This document shows, in pieces, positions 21,036-30,908 of a stretch of DNA of 64,000 nt (its first letter is position 1; each line of letters begins with the position of its first letter). The DNA lies in the NCBI RefSeq assembly GCF_003073045.1, contig NC_037590.1, forward strand, positions 11,861,042-11,925,041, read 5' to 3'. The notes beneath the pieces are model-generated. The model saw only the letters and a program-made list of their open reading frames with translations. It did not search any database and was not told the DNA's origin. Source of the DNA: Pomacea canaliculata. Its lineage: Eukaryota; Mollusca; Gastropoda; Architaenioglossa; Ampullariidae. The position numbers and the translations under genes are program-made.

Positions 21036-22420
21036 GATGGCCACAACATTACCTAAAAAGATAGGCCTTTCACGTCGCGCAGACCAATTTAAGGCAAAGG
21101 AAAGCAGTCAAGATAAGTTCGAAGATCATGAAGAACTTACAGAAGAAGAAAGCCCTCCAGATGATGAAGACACTATATCAAACGAAAGCACTCCAGATGA
21201 TCTTGCAGAAACCAAAGAGAAAGAAATCTCTTCAGACGATCTAGATGAAACTATAAAGGAAGAAAACATTCAAGTTGATAATGAGGATGCCAAAGAAAAA
21301 GAAATCCCTTCAGATGACTTTGATGAAACTATAAAGGAAGACAGCCCTATGGCTGATATTAAGGGCCCTGAAGATGATGCCAAAAAGAAAAAAAGGCATA
21401 AAGATGATGCTAAAAAGGAAAAAAGCCCTAAAGATGATGCTAAAAAGGAAAAAAAAAGACTCAAAGATATCGCCAAAGAGGGAAAAGGCCCTAAAGATGG
21501 CGCAAAAAGGAAAACATTCTAGCTGATAATGAGGAGGCCAAAGAAAAAGATATCCCTTCAGAAGACTTTGGGGAAACTATAAACGAAGACAGCCCTTTAG
21601 CTGATATTAAGGGCCCTGAAGATGACGCTAAAAAGGAAAAAAGCCCTAAGATGATGCTAAAAAAAAAAGCCCTAAAGATGATGCTAAAAAGGAAAAAAGC
21701 CCTAAAGATGATGCTAAAAAGGACAAAAGCCCTAAAGATGATGAAAAAGAAAAAAAGCCCTAAAGATAGCGCTAAAAAGGAAAAAGGCCCTAAAGATGGT
21801 GCCAAAAAGGAAAACATTCAAGTTGAAAAAGAGGACTCCAGAGAAAAAGAAATCCCTTCAGATGACCTTGGGGAAACTATAAAGGAAGACAGCCCTATAG
21901 CTGATATTAAGGGCCCTGAAGATGAGGCTCAAAAGGAAAAAGGCCCTGAAGATGATGCTCAAAAGGAAAAAGGCCCAGAAGATGACGCTCAAAAGGAAAA
22001 AGGCCCAGAAGATGATGCTCAAAAGGAAAAAGGCCCTGAAGATGATGCTCAAAAGGAAAAAGGCCCTGAAGATGATGCTCAAAAGGAAAAAGGCCCAGAA
22101 GATGATGCTAAAAAGGAAAACGGCACTGAAGATGATGCTAAAAAGGAAAAAAGCCCTAAAGATGATGCTAAAAAGGAAAAAAAGCCCTAAAGATGATGCT
22201 AAAAAGGAAAAAAGCCCTAAAGATGATGCTAAAAAGGAAAAAAGCCCTAAAGATGATGCTAAAAAGGAAAAAAGCCCTAAAGATGATGCTAAAAAGAAAA
22301 AAAGCCCTAAAGATGATGCTAAAAAGGAAAAAGAACCTAAAGATGGCGCCAAAAAGAAAAAAAAGCACTAACGACGATTCCAAAAAGAAAACAAAGTCTA
22401 AAGATGTTGCCTAAAAGGGA
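20974..22420 (+). pseudogene. Lys/Asp/Glu-rich repetitive tail, frame-broken continuation
   Basis: The first open piece (20974-21522) reads from AQSVYGAVRRSSKLAPTLQQ into an acidic region (EELTEEESPPDDEDT) and then decapeptides. A second piece (about 21740-22190) contains about seven GPEDDAQKEK units and then SPKDDAKKEK units. Later pieces read the same repeat in shifted frames. Breaks fall in A-rich runs (about 21520, 21660, 22190). KEKSPKD is KSP-like, reminiscent of neurofilament or MAP-type phospho-repeats, but I do not claim homology. The segment follows the previous open frame with only repeat DNA between. It is probably one long disordered tail with indels in the poly-A parts, either assembly errors or real decay. 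Confidence 0.6.
21355..22420 (+). repeat. 30-bp tandem array encoding KEK-SPKDDAK / GPEDDAQ decapeptides
   Basis: About 25 or more units are built on GATGCTAAAAAGGAAAAAAG plus CCCTAAAGAT. Two variants form blocks: GCTCAAAAGG...GGCCC(T/A)GAAGAT at about 21930-22110, and GCTAAAAAGG...AGCCCTAAAGAT elsewhere. The period of 30 keeps frame, but A-run length differences shift it. Confidence 0.93.
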
Positions 22421-23631
22421 AGAAAATCCCTAGAATGTGGGTAAAAAAGAAAATATATATCTGCAAGCGATGCCCCCCAAAAAGACAAAAAAAAAGCCCT
22501 AAAGATGATGTTAAGGATATTCTTTACAAAAAGGGATATTTTACAAGTAATTAAAAAGGAAAAGTTTCTAATGATAACACAAAAAAGTAGAAGAAATATC
22601 TGCGGATGGTGCCAAAAATAAAATAATGTGGAAAACGCTTAATATGATTCAAGAAGAAGTGAAAAGAGAAACCCGCAAGATAGTCTTGAAATAAGGATAA
22701 AATGAGTGGTGGCAGCCCTAAAGAAGATGCCCAAACGGTAAACAAGGAACATGGGAAAATGCCAGAGATCACTATCAGAAATAAATTACAACTGACAAAA
22801 GAAGAAAGAATTACCAAGACGAAAAAGAGGTGACAGAGTGGAAGAAAAGGAAACAAAAGATCTTTAAGTATGTACAGTCAGTTGCTAGAGCTAAACAATT
22901 TGTCTGCAGAGGACAATGAGGAAGAAAAGTTGAAGGAATGAGAAGAGACCAAAACCCATTCACATGCTGAACGATCAGATTCACTGCTCAGGTAGTCCAT
23001 CTTGGCGTGATACGAACAGCATTAGTAGTCTTAGGGAAACTTTAGACCTTCCAGTAGCAACAGCAAATTGAAGACCATTCATGACAAAAACCCGCATCTG
23101 TTTTTTGTGTTTGATCACGCGTGCGTGCGTGTGTGTGTGTTGGGTGGGGGGCTTGACCCTGACTCCAGTACCAAGTTCTCTGATGAACAGGATGAAGAGC
23201 AGGATGATGGCCACCCACTGCGCCTTCCTTTCATTTCCTCCACGGTTAAAACCTGAGTTGAGCCACATATTTTTCTCTCATTCCTTTTTTGCTAATTTCA
23301 GGTTGTCGTTCCCATTTCTCTCATTCCACCCACCCAACCATAACTCATTTCGTTAGATTACAAAATGTAACTGTTTGCAGGTAAATTGTCTACTTTCCTT
23401 CGAGCGCACAAACCTACACTGCGTGCATGCGTGAAGCATCGCTGTAAACATGTAATTTTATAGCCTTTCCAGAAAGGTTAAGCTTACCCAGAAGATTCTA
23501 AAGCTGTAGAGAAACTGATGTGGTAGATGTGTGAGCTAACAATATACCTAGCAGCATTCCACACAAGCGTGATCAAAAACAAACAAGAACGAACAAATAT
23601 AGACTGGTATTAACCAGCACAAAAATACAGC
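22421..23631. other. A-rich remnant and spacer between the tail repeat and innexin B
   Basis: To about 22940 the plus strand stays purine-rich with decayed echoes of the tail (KDDVKD-like, GSPKEDAQ-like) but no frame is kept. Beyond that I see no gene. A short (GT)n-like run lies near 23120-23145. Parts from about 23500 rightwards match the left flank of innexin D. Confidence 0.5.
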
Positions 23632-23975
23632 AGTGACCAAAGTTTGTATACACTCTTAAAGTGCGCATCGTCGTGCAGTTCCAAATAGCTTCTAACGTTC
23701 ATATCAGATGACACGGCAACAACGACAGCATTGCGGTTCTCGGTTGTACCTCGTTGGCGGAGTTGAACTTGATCGTAGACATGAACAACAACAAAAAAAA
23801 AAATTTGATCTGAACCAATGCAAAACAGAACAACAAAAGCAGTTACCAAAGTTTGTATATAAGGGACACAGCTCATTTCTTGCCGTTTGCATCATCGTGC
23901 TGTTCCAAAAAGATTATAACGTCCATCCCAGATGACACGGCGACAACGACATCACTGCAGTCGTCGGTCACACCA
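23632..23975. repeat. Tandem duplication covering the innexin B 3' end
   Basis: Two diverged copies, about 23632-23760 and 23838-23975, share ACCAAAGTTTGTATA, a CATCGTCGTGC-like string, GTTCCAAA, TTCTAACGTTCAT/TTATAACGTCCAT, AGATGACACGGC and the stop-codon region of the innexin. Innexin D has one copy (about 59950-60085). The left copy carries a decayed innexin C-terminus. Confidence 0.7.
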
Positions 23976-26900
23976 GCACCTCTTCGGTGGAGGCGCCATT
24001 TATAACGAGCGGCTTGGCCTTGTACAGGCGCCACAGCTGCACAAGCAAGTCTGTGATGACGACGTTGTTGGAGTTTTTGGCGATGACGCGCAGAACAAAG
24101 ATGCCGTCATCTCTCAGGTAGTTGTCTGCAAATCTGGTGGCCAGGCGCCGCTCTTCTTCTCCGCCACCCAGCTCCCCTGACGCCTACAACATACAGCTGT
24201 CTAGCTCTAATACCTGTAATATACAGCGGTCTAGTTCTAATATCTGTAATGTACAGCGGTCTAGTTCTAATATCTGTAATGTACAGCGGTCTAGTTCTAA
24301 TATCTGTAATGTACAGCTATCCGGTCTCTAACATCAAACATCAAAGACTTTGAGATAAAGTACGAGTGCAATGTACGAGTACGGTTTGCGCTTTACGTCA
24401 TCGGCTGCGCAAAGGCGGACTACTACAGACGGCGACGCGTAAATCGAGATCCACAGAATATTTTGAAAAAGAACCATGTATGAAATAATTAGAAAATAGA
24501 TCAGATAAGTAAATAACGACATGTTCCATGCACAAACGAAAGAATCACAGTTCATTGAGTAAAATGACCAAATAAGAAAAATCCTCAAAAGACTATTTGC
24601 AACAACTACTTGACACGAAAATTCACTATCACAACTGACTCATGCCAACCCACATTCTCATCCTCACTTCACCAAATACCTTGAGGATTTTCTGGACGTA
24701 TTGCGCACGATTGTCTGGCAGTAAGGCCCTGATGAACCAGAATAAGAAGCTGGACAAGGTCACGATGGCAACCATGACGAACCAGAACCACAGGAAGCTG
24801 AAGATCTGCTCGTTGAAAAGGTTGATGGGCAAGGCACACTGAAAGGTCCAGTCCTGCGAGTTTTGCAGCTGCCTGATCTTGAGATCACACATCGTCACCT
24901 GCAGACACCACAGACAAGCACCGAGTGAGCTACGTTGTCTTGAGGCCCCGTGTCATTGTTTCCTCAGCTGCTTCACGGATTTAAAGAAAAAAATTCGGCA
25001 GTTCGATGATCCTCTAAATGCAAGAGCTCGTGTGCGCAAAGCGTGTACTCCCTCACACGCACGAACGCACAAGACAGAGGGGAGATATAAAGGGGCTGCA
25101 CTCATGGCCGCAAGGGAAACTCGTCGGTTAGAGTTATCTTTCGTAACGTGATGCTAGGAAACGACATGACACAAGCAAGCGAAGGTGATCGTCTGAGGCA
25201 AAGTGGACAATTTTGTTCTGCAATTAACTGTCAGAGCGCCAGGTTTAAATTAAGTCCTGAAAGAAAACATTTCCACTCCTTCCCAAAGGACGACGAGAGG
25301 TAAGCTACGTATTTATTATCAAATTACGATCGATGAGTGTACTGTAGTTGAGAGCAGTCTAGTACAACGCGGTTGCTCGATTACTATGGTGGTTATTAAA
25401 ACGGACTTTATTGATTATACTGTGAAACTGAGAGATGAGTTTTCATTTATCCGATGACGAACCTATTTAACTTTGTTATAGTATTATCATTTAAGGTATT
25501 CGTCACTGGGGGGAGGTGTTGGCTATAACGTTTGACTTAAGCACATAGTCTCATAATGCTATTACTTGTTAATTTTGCATTACTACAATATTTGTTATTA
25601 ATATATTGAAAAAATTATTACAACAGGTGCAAAATATGGATGAATTTTACAAGAAGAAAATATTTTGACCATCTTACACTGTCTGATGTGTATAGAAAAG
25701 GTGATTGTCTTTGTTCTGATCATTTCGAGGAAAGTCAGTACAACTGTCCAACCCCAAAAAAAGTCTTGTCTGGAATGCTGTACCCACAGTTTTCTCCATT
25801 CCAAATCCACCATGCAAGGTTGATAATTATGATTATTAGATTATAATATATTCCCATATATAGAACTAAGCCATATTTTACCATCATAGGCCTTTGTTTC
25901 TGTCAGGATTTCCCAGACAGCTGTAGTCTTGAATGGTTTCTAAATCATGTCTTCTTGCTATTTTTCATTCATTAAGAAAATATTTATAAAGGAAGGAGTG
26001 ATATTGTCCAGAATATTATAAGCATTTTTATACATCTATTTGCAGAAGAACAAGCAGATATTGCAGTTGAGCCTGCATGCTCTAGAACTGGGCCAGATGC
26101 TCCTACAAAAGCTGAATTAAAGCTAAATCTCAGTTGATTCGACTTCTGCGGGAAGAGCTAATAAGCATTGACCTCTGCTGTCCACTTGGTGCATGTGATC
26201 TGAAAGGGAGTGTGATTAATCTATTATCAATGTTCACTTTAATTTTTCTCTTAAAGATAGCTGTGTTGTTTTTTGACAAAGGAACAAAAAGAAATTAAAA
26301 AAATGTTGAAGTTACATCATTTGTTGCTTTTAATCTAAAGGAATTTAAAATCGTTTTAGAACAGTGTGAAAGAAAATGTTATAATCTTTTAAAGTACATG
26401 TGTGAATGATCCTTTTTGAGTATCTGCTTGCTGTATATTTCCTAGTAAGCTTCGCTGTTATCTTTAAATTGTCCACCAATGTTCTTACAATAAGGGATAT
26501 GAAGGTATATATATACATTATTAATAATAGTATTATGATTTGTTATTTATTATGAGTATTAGTAGTATGTGATTTATGTGAGAATTTATTGCTGCATGCT
26601 TATATGTAAACAGAAATCTATGCCTCAGTATGTGAGCAAGTCTTCTGAATGGGGGCATGTTTGTGTCATGTTTATATTCATGTGTAAGTCTGTTTTTAAC
26701 TGCTTTTCTTATAGTCATAAATTCTCATAAATTAGATTTTTATGCATTTTAAATGATGCACATTTGTGCTAGAGTCAGCAGTCATACATGTATTCAAACT
26801 CTCCCAAACTACCCTCATCTAAGCAATTCCCATCAATAAAAGACACAAAAATCTGTTCTTAGATAACAGTCATTTCATATCGCAAACACATAGACATTTA

Positions 26901-27609
26901 CTCCAAAGATAAACACTGCTAACGACGACTTTGTTTAGCAGTGCTTGATAGTAGCAGCTGTTGCGTAGCATCCCGTTTCGAAGGGACGCAACTGCGTCAC
27001 TACTTTTCTTAACAAGTAAAGACAAAGAAGGAGTGCAGCCTCTCTATATCTAGCCTCTCTGGTAAAGATAGAGATGCTATCTCTACCACTGCCACATCTG
27101 AGAGCTTAGATCACCCTAAACAGACCTCTGAGGTTGGCAGATACTGTAAAAGACCCTTCCCTGACTCCAGTCCCTGACTCCGGTCCCAAGAACACAAGCC
27201 ATCTTGCTGGTTACCTTGGGAAAGTACGGTGACTCCGCCCAGGTGCGCGTGTAATACAGGCCGGAAAGTAACTTAAAGCCGAACAGTGAGTACCAGTTGC
27301 CCATGAAGCTGTTGAGGAGGAAGAACTGGCTGATAATGTTGATGCAGTAGAGCAGTTTGATGAAGATGTACAGCCCCGACAGGTAGGAGCCGTGCCGTTT
27401 GCCAAAGCAAAAGCAGTACAGTTTAGAGATCTGCAACAACAGGTTTGGAGATAGGGGATAGTTACAACGAGCCTGGTCATTTCAGACAGCGGCGCGGTTA
27501 AGAGATTTTCAATTAGGCAGCCATTCATTCGCGCGCGCGCACACACACACAGTTCATGTGAACGATATTTACCAAAATATACAGATCAACGTTAACAAAG
27601 TAACGGATT

Positions 27610-27662
<53 letters not shown>

Positions 27663-29718
27663 AACAAAACGAAGAAAAAAACAGTCGGGATGGCTGTTTC
27701 CTGCTCTAACTAGAACCTCACTAGCCGTGTACACGCCGGATGCTTCTCTCACCTTCTGTCTGATTCGCATCATGAGGTTCCACTGGTACTGGCGGTGAGC
27801 ATCCAGCCAGCGGTCCATGTAGCTGGCGATCTGTCTGATCGTCTCCGGGTACTTGCCTCCTTCGCCCAGCTGCGCCTCCAGCGTCAGGGTCACGATCTGC
27901 ACAGGACGCACGTGCTGTCAACATGACCCACCCGCTGCACGCGCCACCTTCGCCTAAGTCACACTCTAACACCCTCGTCATTTCCCCTCGTAAAATACAT
28001 AAAAAGCAACTATACGCCAGGAAAATGTAACTGTTCTCGCGCGCGTATGCACATATAATCAGACCACGAAGGGTGGGAACGTCCGACTAGAATCACTAGA
28101 TGACCGTTTAAATTTAACAGCTTTTTCCATATGAACAAAAATTTATATTAAAAAACATAATAATAACTTAAACTTTTAGGGACAAGCAATGAACGCCTCC
28201 ATTACGTGATAGACAGGATGTATACACATGACAGGACATACACGTATATATGCTTTTTCGGTCCGTCTGCGTGTATTGCAGTGACTCACAGGACAGGCAG
28301 TGCCAGGCAGGCTGGTAGCGTACACGTAGCCAAAGAGTCAACACGCTGTGGCGAAACTACGGCTTAATCAAATATAGAAGACTAATTTTTTGGATGATAA
28401 TTTTATGACCCGCTAATGATGCTATAAATATGAAAATAGCCTTCGGCCAAAAAGTTTCGTCACTCCTTGCATAAGCCCTCCCCCGGCCTACCCCAAAGCT
28501 CGCTCACCTTGTCCAGATCGACACCCGAGGCGCCAGACAGCAGCCTCCAGATGATGCAGGGCAGCTTGAAGAGCAGCGCCATGAAGAGCAAGTGATGGGC
28601 ACCCACTGGTAGTAGCTCAGCTCTGCCTTCCTCCTCATTTCCTCTATGGACGGCACCCGGTCCTTTGACGGCACGTAGTAGGTGTTGTGTACCCAGCAGT
28701 ACGTCTTGGCGTAGGACCTGCGGAGGAGACCACACATACACCCACACTGGACACGCACAGCGGCAAAGTAGGCTACGGGTAGCATGGTGATGAGACCATC
28801 ACTGTGGGTGTCGTCACAGTTTAATGTCGACTTTGCCGATGATTTTAAGTCTATAATCTTAGATTAAGGACAAAAACGGTTTTAAGGACTAATGGGATTC
28901 AATGAGGAGGTGAAACTCTGTGCAAGATATTACTTCCCCAAATGTTCACGTCACATTTAGCTTAATGAATCCTAATAAATGTTCCTCGCCCTCCCGTTAG
29001 TCGTCGCCTTTGTACTCCTGTATAATTCCCACCTCTGTGTTGTTGGTCTCTTTTGTGTAGGTTTGTATTTCGGGATCGGACGAGGGCTGGTGAGAGAGTC
29101 CATTCACCCAAATTTCGGAAGATATTTGCACTGATAATTTGCACCCAATAAGTAAATAAGTAAAAAATAAGTACCCAATAAGTAGAAAAAAGCATTTGCC
29201 TCTCACTAATATTTTAATCATGAAGTATCTATACTCTGCATCTGTGTCTATTATATTATATTTTAACCAACATTTATTTTCTAGATATTATTACTTCGTG
29301 AGTAGATGGGTGTCTGAAATAATTCGATAAGGGGATGAATAGTTTATTTGCTACCATCATTTGTTGCTTGAAGTAAGTTGCTCTAGTGCAGTACACAAGG
29401 GTAAATAAAGTCTTGCCACTGTTATTGTTATGCAATAAATGAGCAAGTCAGATCGAAAGGAAGAAAGAAAGAAAGGAATGGAGAGAGGAATAAATGTTGA
29501 AGGGACTAAAAATATAATCACGTGATGGCGCCGTCGTTGGAAACAGAGGCAGAGAGGCACTCTATGGGGTACCCACGTACTGCCCGCCCCCCACAAAGAC
29601 TGCGAAGATGACGAGCATGGTGGTGGTGTACAGGTGGCTCAGGCGGTCCGCGCGGTCGTCGTCGTTGCTACCCTGCAGCTTGGTGTAGGTGGCGAAGCCA
29701 GCAACGATGGCATTGATC
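23968..29718 (-). CDS. Innexin B, six coding exons, 5' incomplete
   Basis: Transcript-order exons: 29718-29522, 28717-28508, 27896-27753, 27430-27215, 24898-24673, 24176-23968. Content in order: INAIVAGF..SNDDDRADRLSH and TM1 ending GGGQYVG; first-loop SYAKTYCWVHNTYY, YYQWVP and TM2 (CIIWRLLSG); cytoplasmic helix MDRWLDAHRQYQW; TM3 (GLYIFIKLLYCINIISQF); second loop MCDLKIRQLQN and FQCALPINLFNEQ with TM4; tail LRDDGIFVLRVIAKNS to a TGA at 23968-23970. Both cysteines of each loop are present. The donor of the TM4 exon is TTTG|GTGAAG, which gives the phase-1 joint KVFG|EL. Lesions against innexin D: one base lost in the G run at 29566-29569, and one at about 28591-28592 (AAGTGATGG versus AAGATGATGG). 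The first donor (AC|GTGATT, 29521-29520) is weak. The ATG exon is not found. The large intron 24899-27214 holds the THAP insertion. Working gene with base errors, or young pseudogene. Confidence 0.9.
24186..24325 (-). repeat. 30-bp intronic minisatellite next to the last innexin B acceptor (~4 units)
   Basis: Units of the form ACAGCGGTCTAGTTCTAATA plus TCTGTAATGT (plus strand) begin about ten bases upstream of the acceptor at 24178-24177. The same array, longer, is in innexin D. In the gene sense each unit reads TACATTACAG, which is acceptor-like. Confidence 0.93.
25083..25103 (+). repeat. Left terminal inverted repeat of the THAP insertion
   Basis: It pairs with 27031-27051 in inverted orientation with two mismatches in 21. 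It ends in CTGCACTC. The first ATG of the THAP ORF is 48 bases further in. Confidence 0.6.
25151..26136 (+). CDS. THAP-type C2CH zinc-finger protein, nested antisense in an innexin B intron
   Basis: Exon 1 is 25151-25299 (ATG at 25151 or 25166, donor GAGAG|GTAAGC), exon 2 is 25627-25818 (acceptor CAACAG, donor CAAG|GTTGAT), and a possible exon 3 is about 26046-26136. Exons 1 and 2 join in phase to give a full THAP domain: C22-x4-C27, FHSFPKD with the conserved Pro, W54, C79-x2-H82 (CSDHF) and a closing MLYPQFSPF in place of the usual AVPTLF box. THAP domains bind DNA through the zinc site. Exon 3 gives a short acidic EQADIAVEPACS tail but needs a phase different from exon 2 as written, so the C-terminus is unsure; reading on from 25818 gives a stop within 30 bases. 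It is a domain-only product of about 110-140 residues. It could be a transposon-encoded regulator, a truncated transposase or a host gene. Confidence 0.72.
26160..26960. other. AT-rich interior of the THAP insertion without a gene
   Basis: No coding-like frame is visible. The DNA is AT-rich with short ATTATT runs. A transposase catalytic core would have to lie here in an intact P-like element, and it does not. Confidence 0.5.
27031..27051 (-). repeat. Right terminal inverted repeat of the THAP insertion
   Basis: It begins GAGTGCAG on the plus strand and mirrors 25083-25103. Just outside lies a further imperfect palindrome (GGTAAAGATAG ... CTATCTCTACC, about 27060-27086), which may be part of the element end or an older insertion scar. 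Confidence 0.6.
27612..27661 (+). repeat. (GTT)n microsatellite, about 16-17 units
   Basis: Pure GTT run in the innexin B intron between exons 27430-27215 and 27896-27753. Innexin D has only a short GTTGTTATTACTATT at the same place (about 62330). In the gene sense it is (AAC)n and would read as poly-Asn. Confidence 0.97.
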
Positions 29719-30816
29719 CTGTCAGCGCATGCACATCTTAAGGGTAATTCACACAATGTGGTGACAGCTGAGAGCCTGAGCATTTCAGTCATACCTTGTC
29801 TGATGTCGTTAACCTCGTCGCCGCCTTTCTATTGTCCGCGTTTCACCATTCAGAAGGCTTCACGCACTAGGTAGTCTAAGGGGAATAACTGTGATACGTG
29901 TAACAAGGGCAAAAGAGTTGTCGACCTGGATTTTCTATAGGTGCTGATTATTTTGAGTTCATTTGTTAGAAGAAAGATCTAAATGATAAATTCGTTTTGA
30001 AAATGCTGAAATATATTTTGTTCATTCCTTTACAATTTAAATGATTCCTGCATTTAATGTTAATAGTTAGAAAACATATAAAGTAACTATATGAACTGTC
30101 CCATGCTCTTGTCACCTATAAAACAATTCCTCAAATTATTTTTTAAGTAAGCATTAAGTAAAACCTTGTAATTAAACAGAAAAAATAGTGAAAAAAATCA
30201 GAAATGCTGCGAGTTAATTCAAGCAAAGAAAGTTTGGAATTTTCGAACACATAAAAAGTGAAAATCGTAAAAAGCTCACCTCTTATACTTTTTAATGAAA
30301 CTAGTTACGTACCAATGACCGGTGCTTTCAGAATTTGATGCAACTTTACGTTTGTATTTATCTCGTAATTATTTATTACAATTCCCAGCTATCTCAGTCT
30401 GGAGACAAGTTGAGATTTCCCTGCGACAAATCATCGTTTCATGTAAAATATTCAATACTCGAGACTCCGTGCTATCAGTGTTGAGACTTTAAGTAACAAA
30501 GCATTCCACAACATGGTTTATAATTCCTATGACGAACAGTAAAGTTTTAATTTATTTCTTTTCAAGGTTTTGATATCACACATAATTGTCCGTGTACGCA
30601 CATAAACTCACTTTTGAGTCTAAAATATGCTTATAGGAATATTAGATCACTATTCCAACTGCCTCTGCGTGTGTTGTTTTGTGTTGGAGCTTTTTAAAAG
30701 CTATAACACCTTGAAAATTTTTTCCTTTTTTATATATATATAAAACAACCTCGATTTTTTTTTTTTTATTTTTTAATTTTTTTTCACGATCAGATTAAAA
30801 CACACCTGAAGGGATT
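29719..30816. other. Gene-less stretch upstream of innexin B
   Basis: It should contain the first intron and perhaps the start exon of innexin B (minus strand), but no convincing ATG exon was identified. It is AT-rich, with poly-T runs near 30757-30782 and no domain-like frame. Confidence 0.45.
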
Positions 30817-30908
30817 AAGGGAGACAACAACCTAACAGGTTTCTGTTGTCTCCCTTAGACCATCAGACAACAACCTAACAGGTTTCTGTTGTCTCCCTTA
30901 GACCATCA
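30817..30908. repeat. Hairpin element (AAGGGAGACAACA arms) with a 43-bp tandem duplication
   Basis: AAGGGAGACAACA at 30817-30829 and TGTTGTCTCCCTT at 30844-30856 are perfect 13-base inverted arms around a 14-base loop. A 43-base block (30823-30865) is then repeated exactly at 30866-30908, adding a second hairpin. Such short GGGAGA-ended palindromes resemble the termini of MITE-type elements. No ORF. Confidence 0.75.

Larger units (their letters stand above)
25083..27051 (+). mobile_element. ~2.0 kb insertion with inverted-repeat ends carrying a THAP-domain ORF
   Basis: The left end 25083-25103 (AGATATAAAGGGG, then CTGCACTC) and the reverse complement of the right end 27031-27051 match at 19 of 21 positions. 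A second inverted pair lies just inside: TTCGTAACGTGATGCTA at about 25140-25156 and the reverse complement of TAGCATCCCGTTTCGAA at about 26966-26982. The corresponding intron of innexin D is only 354 bases and lacks this block, while both flanks align. So the block was inserted in B after the B/D duplication, or precisely lost from D. It contains a THAP zinc finger, the DNA-binding domain of P-element-type transposases and of domesticated THAP proteins. No transposase catalytic domain is visible, so it is either non-autonomous or a reduced copy. Exact ends are uncertain, because a second inverted repeat (about 27060-27086) lies just outside. A target-site duplication was not established. Confidence 0.62.

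Noticed and set aside
21270-22383. Minus-strand Leu/Phe/Ser-rich frames (FFLFSIIFRA-type repeats) that look like membrane proteins
   Set aside because: They are the complement of the Lys/Asp-rich array on the plus strand; hydrophobicity is a by-product of the codon complement.
24186-24325. CRISPR-like array
   Set aside because: Units are contiguous without unique spacers and the DNA is eukaryotic; it is a minisatellite.
27525-27911. Poly-Asn protein on the minus strand
   Set aside because: It reads through an innexin B exon donor into the (GTT)n microsatellite in the intron.
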